From Candidatus Poribacteria bacterium (lineage in GTDB: Bacteria > Poribacteria > WGA-4E > WGA-3G), in NCBI GenBank assembly GCA_026706025.1, contig JAPOZO010000034.1, positions 1 through 64,000 on the forward strand: a DNA stretch of 64,000 bases. The letters are read 5' to 3'. Position numbers and translations under genes: made by a program. The notes under the pieces are model-generated. The model searched no databases, was not told the DNA's origin, and saw nothing but the letters and a program-made list of their open reading frames with translations. This document shows, in pieces, positions 1-8,439 of the stretch (its first letter is position 1; every line of letters starts with the position of its first letter).

Positions 1-321
1 GGTTTCGCCAGTAGCTGGATCAACTTTGAAGACCTCACCTGTCTCGGCATCAGTATCCCGGATAGGACGCCAGCGTTCGCCAGAACCGTTTGCAGCCAGC
101 CAGAGCGCGCCATCTCCATACGTCATCCCGCTTGTGTTGGAGCATTCGCTCGGAATGTCGCGGATAAGTTTCGGCACGGTATAGTCCGGGTCTGATGTGA
201 TTTCAACTAAGGCGACTCTATCGGTAATCTGGTCAACGATCCATAAACCGTCGTCTGTAACTTGTAAACCGTTCGGCACGGCATAGGGGGATCGGAAGGC
301 TTTTTCAATTTTTGTTATCAT
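1..321 (-). CDS. SMP-30/NHL-type beta-propeller protein, 5' part only
   Basis: Reading frame open from an ATG at 321 to the window edge, 107 codons, so the C-terminus is missing. The translation begins MITKIEKAFRSPYAVPNGLQ and continues with propeller-like strands such as DDGLWIVDQITDRVALVEI and a GALWLAANGSGERWRP stretch, ending in the typical blade connector TGEVFKVDPATGET. This pattern fits the SMP-30/gluconolactonase or NHL beta-propeller superfamily (lactone hydrolases or sugar-binding propellers). No signal peptide is visible, so it is probably cytoplasmic. It lies 22 bases downstream of the selenoprotein-like gene and could be cotranscribed with it. The exact substrate cannot be named from a fragment. 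Confidence 0.7.
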   Translation of the reverse strand, partial: MITKIEKAFRSPYAVPNGLQVTDDGLWIVDQITDRVALVEITSDPDYTVPKLIRDIPSECSNTSGMTYGDGALWLAANGSGERWRPIRDTDAETGEVFKVDPATGET

Positions 322-342
322 ATTCAGGCTCCTTTTGAGTGT

Positions 343-1551
343 CTATCTCCCTACTTGCGCTAAAGATGACTTTAGCCACGTTAGATATTGGGATTTCCGT
401 TCTTTAGCGATTGGAACGGACTTGATAAACTCGTTTGTCGGTAGATTCTGGATAAACGCTAATTCCGGTGTTAGAATCATGGGATCAACAGGATAAACAA
501 AGTGTTCTTGGAGTTTTGTGGCTAAGGCAGCTGCAGCAGCTCCTTTGGCACCGTCCTGAAGATCCGGTAATTCTTTGAGTAAAACCCATGTATTCACAAA
601 CTTTGTGTTAAGCAACTTGATAACTCTCGTTGAGGAGAGCGGACCCGCTCTCAAAGTTTTACCTGTCCCTCAGCAGGATTCGTCATCAAGTGTCCCAAAT
701 AAAACTAACGCATGGATGGGACGATTTGTTCCTTTCGCGAGTTCAACGACATCTTCAATCGGTGTCCACTCGATTTCAGCGAATTTGTAGAATGCAGTCG
801 CTAACTTTTTGCGAGTTTCTTCTTCAGTAATGGTAGTTTCCCATGCTATCTCGTGTATAGGTGCGTCTGATAAAGCCGAGAGTTCCATGTGAGGAACAAA
901 GACAATGTCTGCTACGCCGAATGCATTAATATCCACATTGCTATTGCGTGAAGGAAGCGAAAGTGAAAACTTATAGAGACGCCGTGTGTTCCGATTAATT
1001 ACCAAGTGTCCAGCAAATTGTGCAGGCATAAAAAGTGCCTCGGGGCCATCTAACATAAACAACGCATGAATTCGGAAAGCGATCTCAATATGTTCGGGCG
1101 AAATTGCTTTTAAACATGCTTTGGCTCCATTTGTGCCTTTTCGGACTTGCCTTTCACGTTTTTTGCTGTAGTACCGAAGTTCCGTTGTTACCCCCAGGTG
1201 AAATTGGCGAAGAAAAGGAAGAATCTCTTCTGAATCTATATCCCAAACATCTCCTATGTCGACGGGTGACGGCGGAAGAAAGACTTGAAAATCTGCTGTG
1301 CTGTAATTTTTCAGTGGGTGCAAGGGTTTGAAATTAAACAACTCTAAGGTGTCTGCCAACTCCATGTTCACTGGTTCTGGCCACCTTGCTTTGAGCCGAT
1401 CAAACTTTTCTTGTGTGGGTTGGTGCAAATTGTATGTCGCATCCGCAATTGGATCCCGATGTGCTTGTACTTGCACCGTTGCTGCACTGCTGAGAGCATC
1501 ACTAAAGTCTACCACGATTTTATCTCCCGTCATCAAAATTCCCCATTTCAA
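343..1551 (-). CDS. Candidate selenoprotein with C-terminal thioredoxin-like domain (in-frame UGA)
   Basis: Two minus-strand ORFs in the same frame (1551-673 and 669-343) are separated only by a TGA at 670-672. Read through, they give one 402-residue protein with selenocysteine at residue 294 in the context LDDESC-U-GTGKTL. Residues about 280-400 look like a thioredoxin fold: a hydrophobic strand (HALVLFG), the C-U pair, a helix, then NTKFVNTWVLL as the next strand and a later DPMILTPEL strand-turn with a cis-Pro-like proline. The N-terminal 280 residues are not recognised. Just 3' of the UGA is a hairpin with a GGUC loop in the right place for a bacterial SECIS. The start may be the second ATG (1533), which has GGGGA in front. 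Alternative: a true stop or a pseudogene, but codon-like sequence continues for 108 residues with no other defect. No sel genes lie in the window. Confidence 0.75.
635..652 (-). promoter_or_regulatory. Bacterial SECIS-like hairpin
   Basis: On the minus strand an 8-bp perfect inverted repeat, GAGAGCGG / CCGCTCTC, closes on GT, or as a 7-bp stem on a GGTC tetraloop. The loop begins 24 bases after the UGA at 670-672, inside the spacing expected for bacterial SECIS elements (roughly 16-37 bases). The GGUC loop resembles the GGU of the E. coli fdhF element, which SelB recognises. The usual bulged U in the stem is not evident, so the match is partial. Confidence 0.65.
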
Positions 1552-1611
1552 ATCAAGATGGCGGAGCTTGAACTTTTTCCGCCACGAAGTAAAAGAACGA
1601 TTGTGTTTCGG

Positions 1612-1866
1612 TTACCGGATCCGCCGCATGTATTCGTCGTGCTAGCCTGCCCAAAACCAGACGAAGGTGTTATTTGCTTTACGTGCTACTGCCCGATAGC
1701 CCTTACAGATTCTAATAGCCCAATGATCTCCAACTTTTTTAAAATGGAGGGAAGGATGTCTTGGATTTTGCCGTAGCAACTCAAATTTCTGAGGGACCCG
1801 TCTCTGAACATCTTGCCGGAGTTTCGCGCAAAACCTCCAAAAATTTTCATTCAGGATGTGTTCCAT
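1612..1866 (-). pseudogene. RelE/ParE-like toxin, cut near its C-terminus by an amber codon
   Basis: The frame from ATG 1866 encodes about 74 residues with features of small RelE/ParE-superfamily mRNA interferases or gyrase toxins: NPRHPSLHFKKV, then HWAIRICKGYRAV and FVWFWAG. Family members usually continue after WFW-G with a His-Asp/Ala-Glu-Tyr segment. Here a TAG at 1642-1644 interrupts, and the same frame then reads HDEYMRRIR followed by TAA at 1612. So the gene looks intact apart from one nonsense codon that removes the last nine residues, including a segment that often holds catalytic residues. An upstream in-frame start at 1896 exists, but the family N-terminus fits 1866 better. It lies downstream of the probable antitoxin with a 167-base gap, longer than usual for such pairs. 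Confidence 0.6.
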
Positions 1867-2033
1867 GTTTGCGTTTATTCCCACAGTTAGCCACAAATTA
1901 AGCAGGGAGTTAATCTCATTTTCCAGTTTTGGTGTTCTTCTCGAAAATATAGCCCCCGTCGTTCAGGCACAATTTTGAACGGAGTCGGAACTTCAGATAG
2001 ACTTTAGAATCTGCATGGAAAACAAACTCTAAT

Positions 2034-2372
2034 CTACTTATTGTTTTTTTCTACCAATTCTTGAAGTTTGTCCAATTCATAATACCTGCCCTCTCGAAAA
2101 TTTTTAAGGGCTTTTTCAGAGAGATAATCCAGATGTCCTGCCTTCACATCCGCCTCAAACTGTTTTTCCCACGCTTCCTGTTCAGCTTCTAAGGCTTCAT
2201 GTAGGTCTTTCACAAGAGTTTTTAGTAATGCTTCTCTCGTGTACTCTTCGCATTCTACTTCGGGGACTTCTGGTATCCATCCTATCCACGCGGCACCGTT
2301 TTTTTGGATGTGGGCAGTGTAGGTCTCTTCGTAGACCGGATCTCGAATTTCAACAACCTGAATTGCTTTCAT
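2034..2372 (-). CDS. Antitoxin-like protein (HicB-like N-terminus)
   Basis: 112 residues. The N-terminal half (AAWIGWIPEVPEVECEEYTR-EALL) resembles the HicB-type partial RNase H fold seen in antitoxins and related small proteins. The C-terminal half is helical and charged, with a segment ADVKAGHLDYLSEKAL like the tails of antitoxins that pair with RelE/ParE toxins (acidic-AG-x-L-D-x-L). It is upstream of the truncated toxin on the same strand, the usual antitoxin-first order, so it probably neutralises that toxin and represses its own promoter. A good AGGAG-type site precedes the ATG (GGAGGCGACAAAT). The pairing is inferred from order and family resemblance only. A stand-alone HicB-like protein is possible. 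Confidence 0.55.
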   Translation of the reverse strand: MKAIQVVEIRDPVYEETYTAHIQKNGAAWIGWIPEVPEVECEEYTREALLKTLVKDLHEALEAEQEAWEKQFEADVKAGHLDYLSEKALKNFREGRYYELDKLQELVEKNNK

Positions 2373-2449
2373 ATTTGTCGCCTCCTTTTCAATTCTTTTC
2401 GAGGTAGACTATTAGAACCTTTCACATTGCTTTTACTCAACATAAATGA

Positions 2450-3523
2450 TTAGTAAACGCCTACGACGACGCTTTCTTGAAGTTCGGTGAGGAGACGGAG
2501 GTTTTCAACGCCGTCCCAGGGGTATTCTGGTATCGGTTCGGCGCGTTCGGCTTCGTCCCGTTCAAGGAAACGAGGGACAAAAAATTCTTTTGTTAGGGTT
2601 GTGAGCATGACGCGCCCAGTTTCACCGTAATCAACAGTTTCCTCTGGGTTTTCTGGGTTAACGAGTTCAATGACAGCACGCGGCGATGGCGGATAATAGA
2701 TAATTGCGTAGTTATCCGCTGGATCAAAAGGTTTGCAGGTAGCTAACCCCATGAGTGTATTGCCGTAGGTCGGGATAAAGTCAATGCCCGGTACGAGTTC
2801 TTCACGTGCGAATCGGTGGAACTGTGCGTCCATCTCGGTGCCACCGCAGAAAATGCCTTTGATACCGGCTTTTGGCAAGGAAATTTTTTCACAGAGTGCC
2901 TCCAGCAGCTTCGGCGTGGTGAAAAGGCATTGAACGTTTTCATGGGCGCGTAGTACGTTGAGTGCCTGCGAGATCACATGGTTTTTATACCCGTCCAACT
3001 CCTCATTTTTCCCGTAACGCACGAGTTGGTTCACCCAGCGCGGGTCGAGATCTACGTGGAAACAGATACCGCCACGATGTTGCGCGAGATGCTCGACAGC
3101 GAGCCGTAACCGGCGCGGTCCGGTTGGACCTAACATGAGCCAATCGCTACCGGGTGGAAAACCTTCGTCAGAGAGGGTTTTACTGAAAATCTCATAATCG
3201 ATATGGAAATCTCGGATGCTAATCCGTGACTTCGGAACACCTGTTGAGCCGCCGGTTTCAAAGACATAGATCGGTTCCTTGGCGTAAGCCTTCGGTACCC
3301 AGCGTCGGACGGGTCCACCGCGGAGCCATTCATCCTGGAAATGTCCGAGGCATTTGAGGTCGGCATAACCGCCTATTTCTTTTCGCGGATCAAAGTCGAG
3401 ATTTTCAGCGTATTCCAACCAGAAAGGAGATCCGGTCTTTGGGCTGAAGTGCCATTTGACGATTTCCCGGACATGTGCATCGAGTGCTTTTTGGTTCTCA
3501 GTAATTTTTCGGGTAAGGTTCAT
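2450..3523 (-). CDS. Adenylate-forming enzyme, PaaK/F390-synthetase-like
   Basis: 357 residues. The key motif is TGGSTGVPKS at residues 90-99, a version of the AMP-binding P-loop (T/S-G-G/T-T/S-G-x-P-K) of acyl-CoA synthetases, phenylacetate-CoA ligases and coenzyme F390 synthetases. Later segments CLFTTPKLLEAL, GIFCGGTEMD and FIPTYGNTLMG fit the A5-type region that binds the acyl-adenylate, and YGETGRVMLTTL fits the hinge-proximal DxGRxxxTxL. The protein is shorter than typical 430-500-residue PaaK proteins, so the mobile C-terminal domain is reduced or missing. It is expected to activate a carboxylate with ATP; the substrate is unknown. Its ATG overlaps the stop of the upstream propeller gene (ATGA at 3520-3523), which implies translational coupling. 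Confidence 0.75.
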   Translation of the reverse strand: MNLTRKITENQKALDAHVREIVKWHFSPKTGSPFWLEYAENLDFDPRKEIGGYADLKCLGHFQDEWLRGGPVRRWVPKAYAKEPIYVFETGGSTGVPKSRISIRDFHIDYEIFSKTLSDEGFPPGSDWLMLGPTGPRRLRLAVEHLAQHRGGICFHVDLDPRWVNQLVRYGKNEELDGYKNHVISQALNVLRAHENVQCLFTTPKLLEALCEKISLPKAGIKGIFCGGTEMDAQFHRFAREELVPGIDFIPTYGNTLMGLATCKPFDPADNYAIIYYPPSPRAVIELVNPENPEETVDYGETGRVMLTTLTKEFFVPRFLERDEAERAEPIPEYPWDGVENLRLLTELQESVVVGVY

Positions 3524-4974
3524 TTCTTCTCTTCTATCGCGATGAGCATATTCCGGGTTACGATGTAAAGCACACCATTTTTTGCCATAGGTGTCGTATA
3601 AACTGCACTGCCCATATTCATTTCAAACAGGAACTGTTCCGTTTTACCTGCCTTTAGGACGACAACATCGCCATCTTCGTCGCCGAGGTAGACCTTGCCG
3701 TCTACAACATAGGGTGAGCCCCAAATAGCGGCAAAGGTATCGTACTTCCAGTAGAGATCACCGGTGTTGACATCTAAGCAGTAGAGAAATCCGCTGAGGT
3801 CTGCGATGTAGAGAAGTTCATCGGCAATGGCGACAGTGGACATCGTGCGATTGAACTGCTCATCCCCGAAGTGCCATATTCCAGCGGTCTCGGTAATATC
3901 ACCGGTTTGGGAGGCATCGATGCACCAGAGGTGTCCTACACCTTCACCGTGCTCGGGGTCTTGTCCAACAGCGATAAAGACCTTATCGTCATAAACGACA
4001 GGCGTTGAGATGATGTTATTGCGTGTGCCGCGTCCACCGAGTTCCCAGACAGAAGCTTTCGGGTTACAGTCAAACTTCCAGATAATGTCGCCGGTTTCTG
4101 GTGCAAACGCATAGACCCAGCCGTCTCCGCCGGGGATGATAACCTGTGGCACACCTTTGATAACGCCATAAGCGGGGTTTGACCACTGCCCGTGTAGTAT
4201 ACCTTCACCGGGAGAAGCATCTTCCCAGACGAGTTCCCCAGTGTTTTTATTCAACGCAATGAAGGATGGGGCATCAGGAGAAGGGATGTGGATATGCCCT
4301 TCATCAACACCGTTACTTGTTTCAAGAAAAAGGAGATCACCGACAACGAGTGGTGAACAGGTGGCGAGATTATGCGGAAAAACATCCAATTCATCCATCA
4401 TATCATAACTCCAGATGATATCGCCATCAATCTCGCTTGTTTCGGTTTCGTTGGTAAAGGGACCGTCGTTTTCACCATCAAGGAAACCTTCAGTGTCAAC
4501 ACAGACGACTTCACAACGGTTAGAGATATAGTAGAGTCGGTCGCCCTCAATAAACGGTGTGGAACAAATTCCTTGTAGGGGCCAGTCGTTGACTCTACCA
4601 GAGGTGAGTTTGGTGTGGGTTGACTGCCATAGGAATTTGCCATCGGATTCGCGAAATGCCATGAGATTCCCGCGGTCGCCGGTGAGTTTCGGGTTGTAGA
4701 GTGCTTTGTTATTTGTTCCAACAAAGACCTTTCCGCCAATGACGAGGGGCCCTGCGTAACTCTGCGAACCGAGTTCTGCGGTCCATTTGATATTTTCACC
4801 GGTTTCGAGATCCCAACTTGCTGGGATATTCTTTTCGTCAGAGACCATGTTCCGGCTTAACGTTCCACCCCATAAAGCGATTTCTTTTTCAGCAGAGGCG
4901 GTGGATACAGCAAAAGCAAGAAATACTGCAAGTTTTATGAGGTAGATAGATCGTAATTTCCAAAGCGGTTTCAA
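3520..4974 (-). CDS. Secreted PQQ-like beta-propeller protein
   Basis: 484 residues with a clear N-terminal signal peptide (hydrophobic AVFLAFAVSTASA, predicted cleavage about residue 28). The mature part is an eight-bladed PQQ/BamB-type propeller: repeated blade signatures such as GKVFVGTNNKALY, GDRLYYISNRCEVVCVD, GWVYAFAPETGDIIWKFD, YIADLSGFLYCLDVNTGDLYWKYD and GKVYLGDEDGDVVVL. It resembles the outer-membrane assembly factor BamB only in fold. It carries no lipobox and may be a periplasmic ligand-binding propeller or a quinoprotein-like scaffold without the full dehydrogenase catalytic region. It is the third gene of a four-gene operon and overlaps the adenylating enzyme downstream by four bases. 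Confidence 0.8.
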   Translation of the reverse strand: MKPLWKLRSIYLIKLAVFLAFAVSTASAEKEIALWGGTLSRNMVSDEKNIPASWDLETGENIKWTAELGSQSYAGPLVIGGKVFVGTNNKALYNPKLTGDRGNLMAFRESDGKFLWQSTHTKLTSGRVNDWPLQGICSTPFIEGDRLYYISNRCEVVCVDTEGFLDGENDGPFTNETETSEIDGDIIWSYDMMDELDVFPHNLATCSPLVVGDLLFLETSNGVDEGHIHIPSPDAPSFIALNKNTGELVWEDASPGEGILHGQWSNPAYGVIKGVPQVIIPGGDGWVYAFAPETGDIIWKFDCNPKASVWELGGRGTRNNIISTPVVYDDKVFIAVGQDPEHGEGVGHLWCIDASQTGDITETAGIWHFGDEQFNRTMSTVAIADELLYIADLSGFLYCLDVNTGDLYWKYDTFAAIWGSPYVVDGKVYLGDEDGDVVVLKAGKTEQFLFEMNMGSAVYTTPMAKNGVLYIVTRNMLIAIEEKK

Positions 4975-5014
4975 TTGAACGACTCCTTATGATTTGATAT
5001 TATTCGTGGTTCGT

Positions 5015-5935
5015 TTACCATACTTTTAGATTGTCGTAGTAGATAACAGTTGCGGAGTAACCGTAGATGCCGGGGCTTCCCTCGCGATTCGGTAGTGGGT
5101 CTTCAGCAGTGATTGTCCATTCTGCAGGCTCAGGTTCACCGGTTCGCCATACCTTTCCTCGAATCAGGGCTTTATCGTTTATCACCTCTACCATCATCTT
5201 CATGGTGTACCAGACATCCGTCTCCCATTCAAAGTCAATAGTTTTCGCCATGCGTAAGTCTGATGCCCACGAACGGATTTGCAGGCGTTGGTGTCTGCCC
5301 TGCATATCCAATGTGTAGCGGTTGGCGATTAAGCCCATGTCTGGCAGTCTGCGTTTATCTTTGGTGCCCATTAGGTCAACTTGAATTTGATAGTTTTTCA
5401 TTGTTGAGGGACCGAGATAGACATTAGAGCGGTTTAAGCCGCGTTGGACTGGTGTTTTGACTAAAACTTTACCGCCATCCTTCTCACGGACAAAGAATTT
5501 GCCGGTCGCGCCAATCCAATGTGTTGGTATCTTTTCGAGTTCAATCGTCTCAAAATCCTCTGTCCACGGGAGCGATGGTATAACGCGGACGCGAGCCATC
5601 GCTTTCATATCACCGGATTGCACGGCGACAGTGCCAGCATGCGCCCCTGCACTTTTATCGGGTGTGAATGTGTTGTTTTGTAGTGTCCCTGTTAATCCAG
5701 TTTTCATCCACTCTATAGCGCCGACTGCGCTCGTCTGTTTTCCGTTTGCATCGAACCCGATGACCCTGAATTCAATAGGATCGCCTGATGTGAGTTTTTC
5801 AGCGGGCGTAAGCAACAATGAGACAGCTGGAGCAGTGTTCATCTCAAGAGGTTTAGGCACCATCTCTTTGCTGGCACAACCAGCGGCAAGTAGACAGACA
5901 ATCAGTATAGCGGACATTGAAATAGAAATTCTCAT
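5015..5935 (-). CDS. Lipoprotein with jelly-roll-like C-terminal domain
   Basis: 306 residues. Begins with a lipoprotein signal ending LLAAGC (lipidated Cys about residue 19), so it is membrane anchored. After a short linker, residues 35-120 resemble a bacterial Ig-like domain (LTPAEKLTSGDPIEFRVIGF then AGTVAVQSGDMKAMARVRV). Residues about 125-306 (PWTEDFETIELEKIPTHWIG, later NYQIQVDLMGTKDKRRLPD and the closing IYYDNLKVW) fit a concanavalin/jelly-roll fold like the 3-keto-disaccharide hydrolase (DUF1080) group. It may bind or cut a carbohydrate. Its ATG overlaps the stop of the upstream propeller gene by one base (TAATG), and 40 bases separate it from the downstream one, so all three are likely cotranscribed. 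Confidence 0.65.
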   Translation of the reverse strand: MRISISMSAILIVCLLAAGCASKEMVPKPLEMNTAPAVSLLLTPAEKLTSGDPIEFRVIGFDANGKQTSAVGAIEWMKTGLTGTLQNNTFTPDKSAGAHAGTVAVQSGDMKAMARVRVIPSLPWTEDFETIELEKIPTHWIGATGKFFVREKDGGKVLVKTPVQRGLNRSNVYLGPSTMKNYQIQVDLMGTKDKRRLPDMGLIANRYTLDMQGRHQRLQIRSWASDLRMAKTIDFEWETDVWYTMKMMVEVINDKALIRGKVWRTGEPEPAEWTITAEDPLPNREGSPGIYGYSATVIYYDNLKVW

Positions 5936-7254
5936 TATTCATTTCTCCCGATACAGTAAAGGCGTTCTTCTGTAGTGAAATAGATACGTCCATCAGCAAT
6001 AGCGGGTGAACCGTAGATTTCGACGTAGTGATCTTCGTCTGCCCGGCTTATCTCTTGCGTGCTTAATGTCTCACACTTATCTTCGCCGGGTTGAAGGATG
6101 ACAAATCCGCCGTTGACTTCCGTGACATAGAGTTTTCCATCTGCCCAAGCCGGTGAACCTTTACCAACTTTACCGATATTGTGCATCCAGAGTAACTCAC
6201 CCGTATCCGCATTAACAGCATGAACATTAGCGGAGTTATCCACGACATAGAGGTGTCCGCCGTGAATTGTAGGGGATGCGTATCCGACGTTAACGGCATC
6301 GTACCGCCAGAGTTCGTGGGTTTTGGTGACATCACCAGAACCAGTTGCATCGATACAGACAACACGTCCCATTTCGGTACTATCTATATTCTCTTCACTA
6401 TGCGAGGTGTAGACCTTCGTGCCTGAAACGACGACGGATGTATTGATCCCGCGTTGACTTAATTTAAATCCCCAGACCATCTCTCCGGTACTCTGTTTCA
6501 TAGCGTAGATACCGCCATCGGCATTACCACCGATGATGAGTTGTTGTCCATTGATATTGGCAACGACGGGTGTAGAGTAAGTCGTGTCTAAAGGTCTACC
6601 ACCGGGGGTCGAAATCCAAATCAGTTCACCGGTCCCTTTGTCGAAAGCGAAGTAGCGGTGGCGTGTCGCGGCGTGCGCGCCCCATCCTGAGTTAAGATAA
6701 CTGATAACGACAAGGTCGCCTGCGATAATAGGCGTATGTACACGTCCACCGTAACCGGATATCCGTCCATACTCCTCCGTGAGTGAGCGGGACCAGACGA
6801 TATTTCCGTCTTTGTCAAAGCAGAAGAAGAGCCCTTGGACACCGTGTGCATAGATATTCCCGGTTTCGGGGTCGCCAGCGAGGCTTGTCCAGCCGACACG
6901 GTTGAAGGAGATCGTGGTGTGAAAGACGTTAAATTGATAATTCCAAATCAGTTCGCCGGTTTCTGCGTCGAAACAGGCGATGCGTTCCTGTTCGGTGATG
7001 TCTTTGCCGACACGCCCGATGACATAGACTCTGTCGTTAAGAACGATCGGTGTGGAACGCCCGATAAATTCTGCTTCCCAAAGTAGGTTTTCACCTTCGA
7101 CCGACCAATTTGAGATTAACCCAGTTTCAGGAGAGGTGCCGTTTTGATTCGGTCCTCGCCACGTTGGCCAATCACCAGCCACAACGGACATAGGAACGGC
7201 AACTAAAAGAAAACAAATGAATAACCGACAACAGATCGGTTTCTGATAACGCAA
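5935..7254 (-). CDS. Secreted PQQ-like beta-propeller protein (TTG start)
   Basis: Second PQQ-type propeller of the operon, about 439 residues. The frame extends to 7293, but only TTG codons are available there. The TTG at 7254 has AGGAGG eight bases upstream, so I place the start there (MRYQKPICCRLF...). A signal peptide follows (LFICFLLVAVPMSVVAG), then the mature start DWPTWRGPNQNGTSPETGL, a motif very common at the start of secreted PQQ-repeat proteins of Planctomycetes-like bacteria. Blade connectors include AETGELIWNYQF, GTGELIWISTPGG, STGEMVWGFKLS and DTGELLWMHNIG. It is likely periplasmic or surface-associated. It is the first gene of the operon; a TATAAT box lies at 7298-7303 on the minus strand but with a poor -35. 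Confidence 0.8.
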   Translation of the reverse strand: MRYQKPICCRLFICFLLVAVPMSVVAGDWPTWRGPNQNGTSPETGLISNWSVEGENLLWEAEFIGRSTPIVLNDRVYVIGRVGKDITEQERIACFDAETGELIWNYQFNVFHTTISFNRVGWTSLAGDPETGNIYAHGVQGLFFCFDKDGNIVWSRSLTEEYGRISGYGGRVHTPIIAGDLVVISYLNSGWGAHAATRHRYFAFDKGTGELIWISTPGGRPLDTTYSTPVVANINGQQLIIGGNADGGIYAMKQSTGEMVWGFKLSQRGINTSVVVSGTKVYTSHSEENIDSTEMGRVVCIDATGSGDVTKTHELWRYDAVNVGYASPTIHGGHLYVVDNSANVHAVNADTGELLWMHNIGKVGKGSPAWADGKLYVTEVNGGFVILQPGEDKCETLSTQEISRADEDHYVEIYGSPAIADGRIYFTTEERLYCIGRNE

Positions 7255-7293
7255 ATTTCTGTTCCTCCTCGTGTATGTTACGTGTATCTGCAA

Positions 7294-7773
7294 TCTTATT
7301 ATAGTAGATTTCGTAATTACTTATACACTCGTATCGTCGTGTGAACTTTGAAGTTATATGCTACAGGAACAGTTTCCTATGCTACAAGGAAACCCAAACT
7401 AAAAGTTTAGGCTACAAGTGTAAACTTATTTTCGGATTTTACTATAAGACGCTGAAAAAGGTCTTAATGTTTAACTCGGCACGCCTATTAGAGTGCCTTA
7501 TGGTACAGCATTCATAAATCTGACAGCGCACCAGATGGTTTTGTTCTGAATATCTTTTGATATATTATTATATCACTTCTGGTGTTTTTGAGAAAGGATT
7601 TAAATTGAGGAATAGTTGTCAACAGATAGCCATAGGTTTCTATGAGCAGGCAGCGGTCAAGGTGCCTCTGAAAACAGATAGATTTAGCGTTTTGTAGGTG
7701 GGCCTTAAAGGAAAGGATACGTAGTGTGATAGAACCGTTTTCAAGCGGATCAAGTTTCTTGGGAACTCCGTGT
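7294..7773. other. Intergenic region with short repeats, no gene seen
   Basis: 480 bases with no convincing frame. It holds the minus-strand TATAAT (7298-7303) ahead of the propeller operon, an inverted repeat GTTTCC / GGAAAC with a 10-base loop at 7372-7393, and one copy of a 29-base interspersed repeat (7418-7446). The rest is AT-rich and unremarkable. Confidence 0.5.
7418..7446 (-). repeat. 29-base interspersed repeat, copy 1
   Basis: Exact reverse complement of 16901-16929. It contains TTTTACTATA at one end and GTGTAAACTTATT at the other. A shorter TTTACTATAA core recurs elsewhere between genes (for example near 23452 and 17000). Confidence 0.8.
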
Positions 7774-8328
7774 TCATTTTTTCTCTACTACTGCCGCAAT
7801 CTTGGCTTCAATCTTTCGGGCAATGTTCTGGGCGAAATGGAGTTGATTTGACGATGGCCTGCTTGTCATGACAAGCACCCCGACATTGTCCTTCACGAAC
7901 AAGAGAGGACTGCTCATTTTGACAGTGTGCTGATTGAGATGGCACCATGTGGCATCTCCGATGACAGCATCGGGACTCAGCTGGGGGTAAAAGTACAACT
8001 CGGCGGCAATAGTGCCACTCAATGCGTCTACCCCTCTTTTCGCAGTGTACGCGGAGTCAAATAACCAATATCGAATAACCAATTGACTTTCATTCCACCG
8101 CTGCTCGAATCCTACGATAATAGATAATTTCGAGTTTCCAGGGAGGCGGTCACTCGATGTGAGTCGCATCATACGGAGATCGTCCTGTGTGAGAATAACC
8201 GGATCAAGTCTCATGACGCGATTGATATTAAAGAGAATTCCGCACCCAATTAGGGTTATTGTCACGAGCAGCAGAAAACCGATGCTGCTTACTGGCATAC
8301 TCTGTCTTGAGAGAATCTGTGTTTTCAT
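7774..8328 (-). CDS. Lipoprotein of a local paralogous family (copy 1)
   Basis: 184 residues: a lipoprotein signal (FLLLVTITLIGC, Cys about 29), then a small domain with no family I recognise. It shares with two neighbours (10412-10993 and 10990-11532) the elements DPVILTQDDL, GFEQRWNESQLVIRYWLF, the core DAVIGDATW, and a C-terminal amphipathic helix ARKIEAKIAAVVEKK. The central line PQLSPDAVIGDATW corresponds to HPEL-PEDVIGDATW in the others. It is probably anchored to a membrane facing the periplasm. Its ATG overlaps by four bases (ATGA) the stop of a decayed fourth paralog, which shows the genes arose as a tightly packed tandem array. Confidence 0.65.
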   Translation of the reverse strand: MKTQILSRQSMPVSSIGFLLLVTITLIGCGILFNINRVMRLDPVILTQDDLRMMRLTSSDRLPGNSKLSIIVGFEQRWNESQLVIRYWLFDSAYTAKRGVDALSGTIAAELYFYPQLSPDAVIGDATWCHLNQHTVKMSSPLLFVKDNVGVLVMTSRPSSNQLHFAQNIARKIEAKIAAVVEKK

Positions 8329-8420
8329 TTTTTCTCCAATACTGACTCAATTTTGGATTCAATCTTTCGGTTGATGGATCTCGTCAGGGTGTGCTGGAAA
8401 CTTAGACCCGAAATCCAATA
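8325..8420 (-). pseudogene. C-terminal remnant of a fourth lipoprotein paralog
   Basis: In the frame ending at TGA 8325-8327 the DNA encodes about 31 residues ending SINRKIESKIESVLEKK, matching the C-termini of the three intact paralogs (ARKIEAKIAAVLEEK). Upstream, the frame hits a TAG. The matching N-terminal remnant lies on the other side of the WD40 gene at 10381-10416. Confidence 0.7.
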
Positions 8421-8439
8421 CTATAGGTGTGAGGAATTA

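Noticed and set aside
343-654. Independent 103-residue gene starting at TTG 654
   Set aside because: No ribosome site, and the start lies in the SECIS-like stem; the frame continues directly from the upstream ORF through UGA.
1642-1644. Pyrrolysine insertion at the amber codon of the toxin
   Set aside because: One TAG in a small toxin, with no pyl genes in the window; nonsense mutation is simpler.
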